Shown piece after piece: positions 23,813 through 36,041 of a stretch of DNA of 64,000 nt. The DNA lies in assembly GCF_022965805.1 (NCBI RefSeq), contig NC_133101.1, positions 14,665,054 to 14,729,053 of the forward strand, in the 5' to 3' direction. This stretch comes from Primulina eburnea (taxonomy: Eukaryota; Streptophyta; Magnoliopsida; Lamiales; Gesneriaceae). The position numbers and the translations under genes were made by a program. Below the pieces are notes generated by a model, which saw only the letters and a program-made list of their open reading frames with translations, did no database searches and was not told the origin of the DNA. How positions within the stretch are numbered: position 1 is the stretch's first letter; the number at the start of each line of letters is the position of its first letter.

Positions 23813-25055
23813 TTATACTGGAGATGGGGAGAGTAAATATTCAAGTTGTAATCTTTGTAGAAGTATCCCACATAAGTGACAACATGGTGTGAAAAATTTC
23901 TTGAAGGCTGAAGATTCGAAAAAAGATTTAAAATTGGAAGGGTATAAAGGCATCGTGAAAAAAATTAGAGGTGCCAACTTTGAAGCTCGTCTTTGACAAC
24001 ACATGCAAAACCAGGAATATTTAGCAGGGCAAAGTTGCATAGATACAAAACACCGGTGTAGTTTATGGGTTTGATCAACTCCATTGCCATTCTTCACTCC
24101 CGAACAAATGGCGTATTCTATTGATTCAAATGGCACAATTGCTGAACAAAAACTGCAATGTTCTTCATATTCAAAATTCTCTCTCCTGTTAATAAAGCAA
24201 GAATGGAACCAGCCTTCAGCTAATAGATTGGCACCGACCATCTGACAGAAGTTCTAAAATGGCAGAAAAATATAAACCAACAAGTCTTCTCCGTAGTTCA
24301 TTTTCACAGCACAACTGCAACTCCTTCCATACATTTGTCTGTTCCTCTATGGCACTACTGAATCTTTCCAAGTCTTGGTGTTTTCTACTCTCGCTCACCT
24401 CATCATTTTTAAGCACAACATGCCTGATGATTACATTGATAAGGTGCAACTTACGGGTTGAAAGAGTGGGCAAAATTTTAAATGCCGTAGACAAGAACGT
24501 AGTACAAATGCCAAAATTGGATCCAAAATAAGATGTCAACCATTTCTGCAGAATATGCTCTACATAGTTTGGTATCGACTGTTTGAAAGACACGTGGGCT
24601 GCCACAATATCCCAAATGTTCAGAAGCCCACTGAAACTCCCACATAGACTCAGAGACCATAATATGTTTTTTTCCCACCAAATTAATTCTACCTCAGGGA
24701 AACCAGGAAATGATACGAAATCAATATCAAAACATATATTGGAGGAAGTGTCCAATTGCTGCCCTCCAATCCAAAGGAACTCGATAGCAGCTTTCTGAGT
24801 TCTGTAAAATTACAATAACATTTATTGGTCAATCAAACATAGGTAACTGTTTGAACGGTTAGTTCTTATTGCTTCCATTCAGCTTTCGACTAAATCATCA
24901 AAATTTTCTTTTAAATAAATGTGGGTGCTTGTTTGTTGCAAGCATCTATCCACATGGCAGTTGCTATTTCATAATTTGTTTCCAGAAAATATAATTTTAA
25001 AAGTTCACCTTTCCTGGTACATGGGATTTAATAAATCAGAATCAAATCTTCGAGC
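23813..25055 (-). pseudogene. 3' exons of the TFIIIC delta-like gene (exon 13 to the C-terminus)
   Basis: Exon 13 (25009-25055) encodes ARRFDSDLLNPMYQE. Exon 14 starts at 24801 (TQKAAIEFLWIGGQQLD) and reads through to LVGLYFSAILELLSD near 24243. The C-terminal part is in another frame up to the stop at 23813-23815: EYEEHCSFCSAIVPFES, HKLHRCFVSMQLCPAKYS, WFCMCCQRRASKLAP and CGILLQRLQLEYLLSPSPV. This is the family's cysteine-rich end at its usual terminus. The frame change between about 24260 and 24185 is either a ~100-bp intron (candidate end TTATTAACAG) or a frameshift; the sequence alone does not settle it. Otherwise this part looks undamaged. Confidence 0.8.
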
Positions 25056-28000
25056 CTGCAAATAACAGACACCAAACTTCTTAGAACTAGATTTAAGTAC
25101 AGGGGTATCAATGACATCTATTCAGCATAAGGTAAAAGGTGACCAAGTGCAAGAAAAGGATCAAGAAATTCCATTGCTTAGAGTCATTTCGTCAACTAAG
25201 CTCCTTTTCCTAGGTATTATTATATGACTACTGTTCCGGAGAGATGAAATTTCCATCTTTCAATTTTCCTCTTTATTTTTATTTTCAGTAAATTTTCTTT
25301 ATTTTTGTAAAGGGCAAGAAGCAAGATATTGACCAATCTCATCTAAAACATAATATGAGAGAAGTAAAAAATCGATTTTTTGGATGGTATGTTATCTAAG
25401 AATTTTTTCAAAATGCTATGAATAGAATTCAGTTTTTTCTTCAAATCTTGAATCGCTACATCGAGTGAGTTTATTATTTTGACTTAAAATTTGATAAGAG
25501 AGAAAAACTAGTACAATATTCAGGATAAGTTCATGGACATTCCAACTATAAGAGAATGGACGGATGGAATATGATACCACAACAATTGCACAGCTCCCAT
25601 GAGATACTGCCAGACCAAAGCAAGAATCATATACATATGGAACCTGCAGAGAAAATCTAGAGTCTATTGGAAACAAATATGCAAATTTAAAACAGAAGTA
25701 AACATGAAAAAATAATGCATACATCCGGGGAGCTATTCAAACCAGGAGTATTTGAAGGAATGTGTATTTCCCTTGGTGCTTTCCCAACTAAATTCCACGC
25801 TTTCATAGAACTGTCTTGTAATACATGAACTGATCAAATAATCTGGAGGGCTACCAAGCTTTTCAACCTCAAGGCTTTCTGCTTGAGGCATTACTTGATA
25901 ACAAAAGCAATTAACATGGATTTTTTAATTTTTAATATATGTTGAACTAACACTCCCTTAATACTAAAATTCATATTTATATCAATAAAACACTTCCTTC
26001 AATATTTATTACCTGGCTGCAGCTGTACAAGCAGAGTCCATCAAAAGCCCAAGCTAAACCAGTAACCTGGTTGTTATTTTACAAGATAAATCAAATGCCA
26101 TTCCATATGCCAAAAAAGGTGTTGAGAACTTACAATGTGGTCATGCGCACTATAACAGCCAATTATTTCAAATTCATGGCTGGTCATAATCATGGTCCAC
26201 ACTTCAAATGATCCAGATCCTTTACCAATAGCCAGGAACAAATTTAGTGGTGTTTGCAGGGGGGCAGTAAATGAAAGTATGGAGACAGGTGCTGAATCAA
26301 CAGTAATAACCTCATTACACGAGCAATCACAAGTTCCAAAATAAGATATAATCAAAGTAATTGGTCTAAATTTTGAAAGGATAAGTAGCAGACTTTTAGC
26401 AGGATATGCTGACCTCCCTCAGCAAAGAAAATGAAGCATGAACAGTTTCAGATGACTTCAGCAGTTCCTTAATATTCACCTGCCAAATCTTCACTCTATA
26501 AACAAAAAGAAGAGGAAAGTCACAAAATTAAATGTTATAATCAAATAAAAGGTAAACCTTATATGTATGTGTGTGTATAATGCAGTAGTTCTAACCCATG
26601 TCAAGCAAATGTGCTAGAATTTTTGGCTTCGAAAACAGAAAAAGGTTAATTAGTTACTCACCTCCCATTAGAAATTCCCGTCGCTAAAAGAAGTTGAGGT
26701 TTTGAAATTTCAGAGCCACATAAAGCCCAGCAAATAGATGTGATGCATGTATCATGTGCCTTGAGAAAGCCAACATTTGATGCTTTACATGGGAGTTCAG
26801 GGGTAATAATGGAATAACTCTTTGGTGCATCAATTCTCCAGAATGAAATTAGACCATATTTCAATCCAGTAGCAAGAATAGAGCAGCGCCCGAGGAGTTA
26901 TGAGGAATAGAAACCCAATCTTCAGATGTCCTCAGAATCGATGACCAAGCCACAATAAGGGGTGTCAGCATTGCATTGCGAGAAGCATATTGTTGTGCCG
27001 TTATTAGTTGAACATTGCATTCTTTGATCTTCAGAGGTGTCCCTTCAGAAACAGATATGGGAATAATTTCCCATGTATTGTTTTCTTTTACCTTGTCAAG
27101 TTTTTTTGCAGCAACCTAATAAAAATAGCAACACATTCAATGTAATGGCATATATCAAATGCACAACTTTTCAAATTGAAAGCAGATCATGTAGCTGCAT
27201 TGAAGCTGATTTAGTATGTATGGAGGTTCATGTCATGGAATAAAATGATAAAACTAAATCAGATAGTTAATGTAGTGTGCAGTACATTAGTTTCATTCTG
27301 TCTCCTTCGTTTTCTTTCCTTTCTTAAACTAGATACAGGGGGCTCATTAGGGCATTCAGATTCTGCATTATCTCGACTCCCTATCACCTGTATAAAGAAA
27401 AAACCCCAAGAATAGTTGGAATTCATATCATTAATTGTTATGTCATCAAAAATATTTCATCTAGAAAAGTATATGGGGATATGCAAGAAACGCTAATTAG
27501 CAAAAAGTTGAAAGATAGAACCAACTCACATCTAAACTTTCTGAAGATATAATTTGAGACTCTCCGAAATTGATCTTGGAAAGATAATTATACATCATCT
27601 ATGATATATCCATCACCTAGAAAATTTCAGATTGTAACTTTAGCAAATGTGTGAAAAACAAACATTAAATTTAGGAATCACAGATAACATACTAGATTCC
27701 AAATTCATGATATTTATTATGCATAAGCAACAAAACCGTAAATACAACAAACTTGAAGGGCTATGAAATTCTTTTGAAAGAAATGTTGATTAGGTATTGC
27801 CTCTCCAAACATAAACAAAGACAAAGCCTCCAGTACTAACACAACAAATTTACACATTAGCACAAATATGAATCTACTCATGGGCTCATAGCCAACACAT
27901 AACCAACAGTAAGAACATAATTAAGATCATCTATAGACACAAGAATTGAAACAATTCCATTGCTAAAATTTTCTCCATTTTTTTTGGTTCAGGAAGATTA

Positions 28001-28374
28001 TTAAAGTGAAGACAGCAAGCTCGAACCATAATTCTGGTCCTGCCACCACTACTTCCTGAAAGCTTCATTTATAAAATACTTAATACCTCAATCCATTCAG
28101 CCAAAAAATCACAGAAGGGAAAGCAGTAAAGTTTGACGCGTCCCCCAGTGGTGCAAACATCAAGCAAACAACTGCACGATTCATAGCAAAATGTAGAATT
28201 AATTCAGGGAGGCAACTTGCGTTGCATACTCAAACAAAAACTTCGATAAGGGGTAATGGTATCAGTACCCATCATTGCTAGCAAGACATGCAGGAGACCA
28301 GGAAATTGACCTAACACATGGCCGTGTATCCCGTGACACATGCATTGGCAACAAGCACCCAGAGAGAAAATCAA

Positions 28375-31148
28375 TGTAGAGCCCAAAATTCAGTACACGT
28401 AAAACCCATGCATTATTTAATTGTGGAATCAGTTATTTAATTTAAAATGATTTTTCTTAGCCATGCATAATTTATGAAAATGCGTTATTTTAAATCTGTC
28501 ATGTTTATTGTGATGCACGATAAAATGTTTTTTTTCGAGTTTCATGTTTCAGGCGATCATTCGAGACGGGATTGAGGAAAAGACCGGTGACGATGTTGGC
28601 AATTTAAAAATGCGGTATTTTATTTTTAAGTTGAGGATGGGGCACTTTAAATGATTTGTTTAGTTTTAGCATTTTTAAGCCTAAATCATTTAGTTAGTAA
28701 TTTTAAGAGTTTAAAACTTTAAAATTAGCATTTTTGGTGTGTGTTATTTTAATTGTAGAGTTTATTTTAAGCTAGGTGGGTTAGCCTTTTTATTAGTATT
28801 TTTACTAGTTAATTAATTAGCACTAATTACACAGAAATTTAAACCCACACGTACGTTTTATGCATTCACACACACTTACATGTTTTTACACAAACTAAAA
28901 CCCATAACACACACTACACGATTCTTTTCATCTTTTTCTTCAAAAAGAAATACTAGGGTTCTTCAATAGAACAGCAGCCGCCCCACTCCCCTATTATTAT
29001 TCCAGCGATCTTGTGTGAATTCTTCTAGGATTGTAGCGCCACGGTCGTCCCGGATCAAGCCTCGCACCGGTTCCGCTTCGATATCGCCGGTTCGGTAACG
29101 TTTAATATCAATAAGGCACGTATATCCTTTCGTTCCTGTATCGATCATGTCATATTATGTGTGCGTTGTTATTTATGCGTAAAACCATGTGTATGTTGTG
29201 TAGAAGTTTGAGCAATCATGTTTAAATCGCTTTTGAAGCCCTTTTTAGATCTGAAATTTACGTTTTTACTGTTCTGTTTAAAACTGCGAATTTTCGGGCA
29301 AGATTTTGGGAAAAATTTCAACGCGAAAAATGTAGAACTTTTTGATACTTTCGATTTGATATAAAATTCAAGATTTTTAGATGAAAAATGAGTGAGTTAT
29401 GACGATTTTCGTGAGACTGCTCAAGCTGTGATTTCCAGAAAATTATGTTATTGATGCGTTCCTGAAGTTTTATTGTTGCAGACTTCGTTGGGAATCGACG
29501 GGTGATCATTGTTGCTTCTAGGTATGTATAGCGTGTTGTTAGGTTGGTATTTGGGGTGCCGGTTAGTATCGATAGGCACTGGAATTTGTTAGAAGTCGTA
29601 AGAAACGCTTGTTGTCAATTTCCGTGTTTATGAGATTGTATTGTGTTAAGACGGGCTTCGTTATTTTGGGACGTATAAACGAGTTTAGCTCATAACTATG
29701 GTGTCCTTGGAGGGTCTCAAAGTGTTGAATCTTGATCCATCATGTGTCAATTGGGAGAATAGGCATTGTGTAAGAAATTTCTCGCAGGTGCAGAAAATTC
29801 GAAGTCACACGGACCCTTTGATGGACCCTAACACGGGGTTCGTGCCTTGACTTCCTTCGAGTAGCCAAATTTGCGTGCGTACACGGACCCCCACACGGAC
29901 AATGGCACGGGGTCCGTGTCTTTGATTCCTCACAAGTGTCAACTTTCTGAGCCTACACGGACCCCTTGACGGACCCTAGCACGGGGTCCGTGTCCCGTCT
30001 TCTTTCCGAACATTTCTTTTGCGTACCTACACGGACCTATACACGGACCTGGGGACGGGGTCCGTCTACTCACGTTTTTCGGGAAAAATATTATGGTTGC
30101 TTTGGGGTTTGATGTCTTGGTTTAGAGCAAGGGTTATCAAGGTCGTGCCATGGGAAATTGTACAATGTCCTAAGGAATGATTGAGCTTTAGAGTAAGTAT
30201 GATTTCTACGTCTAAGTTATACAAGTTAAGTATGCAATTTCATGTTAGTATTCTGCAGCAACGGCCCCAGTCGAAGTCCAACGAATCCCTCAACGCCAAG
30301 TAAATATGATGACGTGCAAAGAAAATATTTTAAGTTTTTGGAGGTATGCTAAATTTCTTGTGACCAAATTATGTTAGGATTGGAAAGCGTTAAATTATGA
30401 ACGGGGACCAATCCGCCCGTTAAATTATAACGGGTTAGATCGAGGTTGGAAAACGTTAAATTATGAACGGAGACCAACCAGCCTATTAAATTATGAACGG
30501 GGATCTCATGTATGTAGCAGTAGATACGTCCCTGTCAGCCCAGTACTGTGGTTTGTCTTATCAGGTATTTATTATGTTATGGGTCACTTGCTTTGAAACA
30601 TGCCTCTACGCAAAATAAAGTCATGTATGTTTAAGTACGTTCAGTTATGCAAGCATGTTTATGAAAGCTTACAAGTTATGGCACGTCTATGTATGTACGT
30701 ATGTTCAAGTTACGTTATGCAAGTTCAAGTTTTAGTATGTACGCTCTATTTTAAAGTTGCATGTGGTTTTATTACGTAATACTCGTTATTCCGGTTTATA
30801 CGTGTTGAGTCTTTAGACTCACTAGACTTGATCGATGCAGGTGAGTATGTTGATGAGGAGACAGGAGGTGGCGACCAAGGGGCAGGCTTGGACTGAGCAG
30901 GAGGCTAAACCCGAGGACCGCCATGTTTAAGTTTTGTGCAAAAGTTAAATTACTCTGATTTCATATTTTGATGGAAATACTTTGAGCAAACCTTTTGTGA
31001 GCAAATTTTATTGTAGTTATTTTGAACAACCATGTCTTATGGGGGACTTGGTTGAGATATTTTATGTCAAACTTTGAAGATTATTTTATGTTTAAGGAAA
31101 TTTTAATTTTTCCGCAAATTTTGAATGGTAAAAGTACGGTACGTTACA
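28375..31148 (+). repeat. Solo LTR (2774 bp) of the Tekay-like family, inside exon 3 of unit A
   Basis: It begins TGTAGAGCCC and ends ACGTTACA, with no internal sequence. Its flanks are ATCAA (28370-28374) and ATCTA (31149-31153). The empty site in unit B is ATCTA (35207-35211), so the left TSD copy has one mutation. It includes a hairpin array at 29795-30065 and the GTTAAATTATGAAC palindromes at about 30389-30500. It is oriented opposite to the gene. Confidence 0.9.
29795..30065. repeat. Hairpin array, four ACACGGACCCC...GGGGTCCGTGT units
   Basis: Four inverted-repeat units, the clearest with 11-bp arms ACACGGACCCC and GGGGTCCGTGT around a ~20-bp loop, repeated every ~75 bp with AT-richer spacers. 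Confidence 0.85.
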
Positions 31149-31997
31149 ATCTATCACAGTGACAAAATGAAAACAAAATCAAATGCAGTGACCTGAGAAA
31201 ATAAAAAGTACTTGAAACCTCAACTCAAAATTAATTTTCATTTGCACTGTAAAACCACAAACCCAGAAATCCAAATGGCATCCAAATTGTGTACATACAT
31301 ACATACAATGAGCTCATTTAAAACTATGAAATTCATTTTTTAATATGATTCTACGTACCTCCGGAATTTAAGACACCAATGGAAAAAGGCTTTCTTGGGA
31401 GAACAGAAATTACACCTCGACATCCAGCTCCAGAAGGTTTAGCAGGATTCTAACCAAGTGAACAACAAGCATATACCAGTGATTCGAAGGCTAAATCAAA
31501 CAGTATAAAATTAAATCCTAATTTGAAAAAACAAATAAAAAGTAAGGTAATATGAATTATATAGACCAACTACTATAAGATTCTCTATCAAATTCAAATC
31601 AGGCCCTGTATTGAACTCCAACATAAAACAGCTTCCAGACCAGTTATGAAGATCAGGTAGATTAAAATGTAAGCATAAATTTGGCGTTTAAAATTCAATA
31701 ACAATGCAAAAATCTTCGGCTAAAAAATAAGCATGCTATTCAGAAATATTATTACATTATATGCAATCAATTGATTTAGTAGTTGTCTTTCCTAAGTCAT
31801 GGGATCAGATCCCATCAGGTGGATCACAGAATACTGGACTCAGAATCAGTGGTCATTGATTCTTGTTCATGTCAGTGCATGGTTAATAATGTCATCTGCA
31901 TAATCCTCACACTAACAGAATCACTTGACAGCCCAAAATTCTTGATCAACTAAAAACTCAGCTAGAACAGATTGAATGCCAGGATACTTCTGAACTT

Positions 31998-34900
31998 GAT
32001 CAAGAGATTCCATTGCTTAGAGTCATTTCAGTCAACTAAGCTCCTTTTCCTAGGTATTATTATATGACTACTGTTCCGGAGAGATGATATTTCGATCTTT
32101 CTATTTTCCTCTTTATTTTTATTTTCAGTAAATTTTCTTTATTTTTGTAAAGGTCAAGAAGCAAGATATTGACCAATCTCATCTGAAACATAATATGAGA
32201 GAAGCAAAAAATCAATTTTTTTGGATGGTATGTTATCTAAGAGTTTTCTCAAAATGTTATGAATAGAATTCAGTTTTTTCTTCAAATCTTGAATCGCTAC
32301 ATCGAGTGAGTTTATTATTTTGATTTAAAATTTGATAAGAGAGAAAAACTAGTACAATATTCAGGATAAGTTCATGGACATTCCAACTATAAGAGAATGG
32401 ACGGATGGAATATGATACCACAGCAATTGCCAAGCTCCCATGAGATACTGCCAGACCAAAGCAAGAATCGTATACATATGGAACCTACAGAGAAAATCTA
32501 GAGTCTATTGGAAACAAATATGCAAATTTAAAACAGAAGTAAACATGAAAAATTAATGCATACATCCGGGGAGCTATTCAAACCAGGAGTATTTGAAGGA
32601 ATGTGTATTTTCCTTAGTGCTTTCCCAACTAAATTCCACGCTTTCATAGAGTTGTCCTGTAATACATGAACTGATCAAATAATCTGGAGGGCTACCAAGC
32701 TTTTCAACCTCAAGGCTTTCTGCTTGAGGCATTACTTGATAACAAAAGCAATTAACATGGATTTTTTAATTTTTAATATATGTTGAACTAACACTCCCTT
32801 AATACTAAAATTCATATTTATATCAATAAAACACTTCCTTCAATATTTATTACCTGGTTGCAGCTGTACAAGCAGAGTCCATCAAAAGCCCAAGCTAAAC
32901 CAGTGACCTGATTGTTATTTTACAAGATAAATCATATGCCATTCCATATGCCAAAAAAGGTGTTGAGAACTTACAATGTGGTCATGCGCACTATAACAGT
33001 CAATTATTTCAAATTCATGGCTGGTCATATTCATGGTCCACACTGCAAATGATCCGGATCCTTTACCAATAGCCAGGAACAAATTTAGTGGTGTTTGCAG
33101 GGGGCAGTAAATGAAAGTATGGAGACAGGTACTGAATCAATAGTAATATTCTAATTACACGAGCAATCACAAGTTCCAAAATAAGATATAATCAAAGTAG
33201 CTGGTCTAAATTTTGAAAGGATAAGTAGCAGACTTTTAGCAGGATATGCTGACCTCCCTCAGCAAAGAAAATGAAGCATGAACAGTTTCAGATGACTTCA
33301 GCAGTTCCTTAATATTCACCTGCCAAATTTTCACTCTATAAACAAAAAGAAGAGGAAAGTCACAAAATTAAATGTTATAATCAAATAAAAGGTAAACCTT
33401 ATATGTATGTGTGTGTATAATGCAGTAGTTCTAACCCATGTCAAGCAAATGTGCTAGACTTTTGGCTTCGAAAACAGAAAAAGGTTAATTAGTTACTCAC
33501 CTCCCATTAGAACTTCCCGTCGCTAAAAGAAGTTGAGGTTTTGAAATTTCAGAGCCATATAAAGCCCAGCAAATAGATGTGATGCATGTATCATGTGCCT
33601 TGAGAAAGCCACCATTTGATGCTTTACATGGGAGTTCAGGGGTAATAATGGAATAACTCTCTGGTGCATCAATTCTCCAGAATGAAATTAGACCACATTT
33701 CAATCCAGTAGCAAGAATAGAGCAGCAGCCCGAGGATTTATGAGGAATAGAAACCCAATCTTCAGATGTCCTCAGAATCGGTGACCAAGCCACAATAAGG
33801 GGTGTCAACATTGCATTGCGAGAAGCATATTGTTGTGCCGTTATTAGTTGAACATTGCATTCTTTGATCTTCAGAGGTGTCCCTTCAGAAACAGATATGG
33901 GAATAATTTCTCATGTATTGTTTCCTTTTACATTGTCAAGTTTTTTTGCAGCAACCTAATAAAAATAGCAACACATTCAATGTAATGTCATATATCAAAT
34001 GCACAACTTTTCAAATTGAAACCAGATCATGTAGCTGCATTGAAGCTGATTTAGTAAGTATGGAGGTTCATGTCATGGAATAAAATGATAAAACTCAATC
34101 AGATAGTGAATGCAGTGTGCAGTACATTAGTTTCATTATGTCTCCTTCGTTTTCTTTCCTTTCTTAAACTAGATACAGGTGGCTCATTAGGGCATTCAGA
34201 TTCTGCATTATCTCGACTCCCTATCACCTGTATAAAGAAAAAACCCCAAGAATAGTTGGACTTCATATCATTAGTTGTTATGTCATCAAGAATATTTCAT
34301 CTAGAAAAGTATATGGGGATATGCAAGAAACGCTAATCAGCAAAAAGTTGAAAGGTAGAACCAACTCACATCTAAACTTTCTGAAGATATAATTTGAGAC
34401 TCTCCGAAATTGATCTTGGAAAGATAATTATACATCATCTCTGATATGTCCATAACCTAGAAAATTTCATATTATAACTTTTGCAAATGTGTGAAAAACA
34501 AACATTAAATTTTGGAATCACAGATAACTTACTAGATTCCAAATTCATGACATTTATTATGCATAAGCAACAAAACCGTAAATACAACAAACTTGAAGGG
34601 CTATGGAATTCTTTTTGAAAAAAATTTTGATTAGGTATTGCCTCTCCAAACATAAACAAAGCCTCCAGTACTAACACAACAAATTTACACATTAGCACAA
34701 ATATGAATCTACTCATGGGCTCATAGCCAACACAGAACCAACAGTAAGAACATAATTAAGAGAATCTATAGACACAAGAATTGAAACAATTCCATTGCTA
34801 AAATTTTCTCCATTTTTTTTGGTTCAGGAAGATTATTAAAGTGAAGAGACAGCAAGCTCGAACCATAATTCTGGTCCTGCCACCACTACTTCCTGAAAGC

Positions 34901-36041
34901 TTCATTTATAAAATACTTAATACCTCAATCCATTCAGCCAAAAAATCACAGAAGGGAAAGCGGTAAAGTTTGACGCGTCCCCCAGTGGTGCAAACAGCAA
35001 GCAAACAACTGCACGATTCATAGCAAAATGTAGAATTAATTCAGGGAGGCAACTTGCGTTGCATACTCAAACAAAAACTTCGATCAGGGGTAATGGTATC
35101 AGTACCCAGCATTGCTAGCAAGACCTGCAGGAGACCAGGAAATTTACCTAACACATGGCCGTGTATCCCGCGACACATGCATTGGCAACAAGAACCCAGA
35201 GAGAAAATCTATCCCTGTGACAAAATGAAAACAAAATCAAATGCAGTGACCTGAGAAAATAAAAAGTACTTGAAACCTCAACTCAAAATTAATTTTCATT
35301 TGCACTATAAAACCACAAACCCAGAAATCCAAATGGCATCCAAATTGTGTACATACATACATACAATGAGCTCATTCAAAACTATGAAATTCATTTTTTA
35401 ATATGATTCTACGTACCTCCAGCATTTATGACACCAATGGAAAAAGGCTTGCTTGGGAGAACAGATTACACCTCGACATCCAGCTCCAGAAGGTTTAGCA
35501 GGATTCTAACCAAGTGAACAACAAGCATATACCAGTGATTCGAAGGCTAAATCAAACAATATAAAATTAAATCCTAATTTGCAAAAAAAAATAAAAAGTA
35601 AGATAATATGAATTATATAGACCAACTACTATAAGATTCTCTATCAAATTCAAATCAGACCATGTATTGAACTCCAACATGAAACAGCTTCCAGACCAGT
35701 TATGAAGATCAGGTAGATTAAAATGTAAGCATAAATTTGGCGTTTAAAATTCAATAACAATGCAAAAATCTTCGGCTAAAAAATAAGCATGCTATTCAGA
35801 AATATTATTACATTATATGCAATCAATTGATTTAGTAGTTGTCTTTCCTAAGTCATGGGATCAGATCCCATCAGGTGGATCACAGAATACTGGACTCAGA
35901 ATCAGTGGTCATTGATTCTTGTTCATGTCAGTGCATGGTTAATAATGACATCTGCATAATCCTCACACTAACAGAATCACTTGACAGCCCAAAATTCTTG
36001 ATCAACTAAAAACTCAGCTAGAACAGATTGAATGCCAGGAT
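31998..36041 (-). pseudogene. Unit B: exons 2-12 of the TFIIIC delta-like gene, with stops and frameshifts
   Basis: Exons (minus): 2, 35417-35505; 3, 35106-35214; 4, 34924-35008; 5, 34370-34456; 6, 34126-34227; 7, 33501-33955; 8, 33254-33335; 9, 32975-33150; 10, 32854-32907; 11, 32564-32656; 12, 32419-32484. The WD40 residues include LLATGSSNGRVKIWQVNIKE, FLAIGKGSGS and VTGLAWAFDGLCLYSC. Lesions: 2-bp deletion in exon 2; TCA to TAA in exon 3; TGG to TGA in exon 7 (after NNT); 1-bp deletion in exon 9 (CCCCC against CCCCCC). Exons 4, 5, 6, 11 and 12 look intact and closer to the ancestral form than unit A. The last 12 bp of the unit lie at 57597-57608, beyond the inserted element. Confidence 0.85.

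Larger units (their letters stand above)
25159..31997 (-). pseudogene. Unit A: exons 2-12 of the TFIIIC delta-like gene, with different lesions and an LTR in exon 3
   Basis: Exons (minus): 2, 31359-31449 (intact, NPAKPSGAGCRGVISVLPRK); 3, 28269-28374 plus the rest beyond the solo LTR; 4, 28087-28171; 5, 27530-27616; 6, 27286-27387; 7, 26662-27115; 8, 26414-26495; 9, 26134-26310; 10, 26013-26066; 11, 25723-25815; 12, 25578-25643. Lesions: 2774-bp LTR in exon 3, loss of its acceptor (CAGGG to CTGTG), GAG to TAG in exon 5, 1-bp deletion in exon 7 near 26887, and acceptor change CAGG to CAAG before exon 11. Exon 9 is intact here but broken in unit B. Confidence 0.85.

Noticed and set aside
26074..26355. 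Independent small protein genes in the 24-28 kb and 32-36 kb regions
   Set aside because: These frames are single exons of the WD40 gene running into introns. Splice sites, phases and the duplicate copy explain them better.
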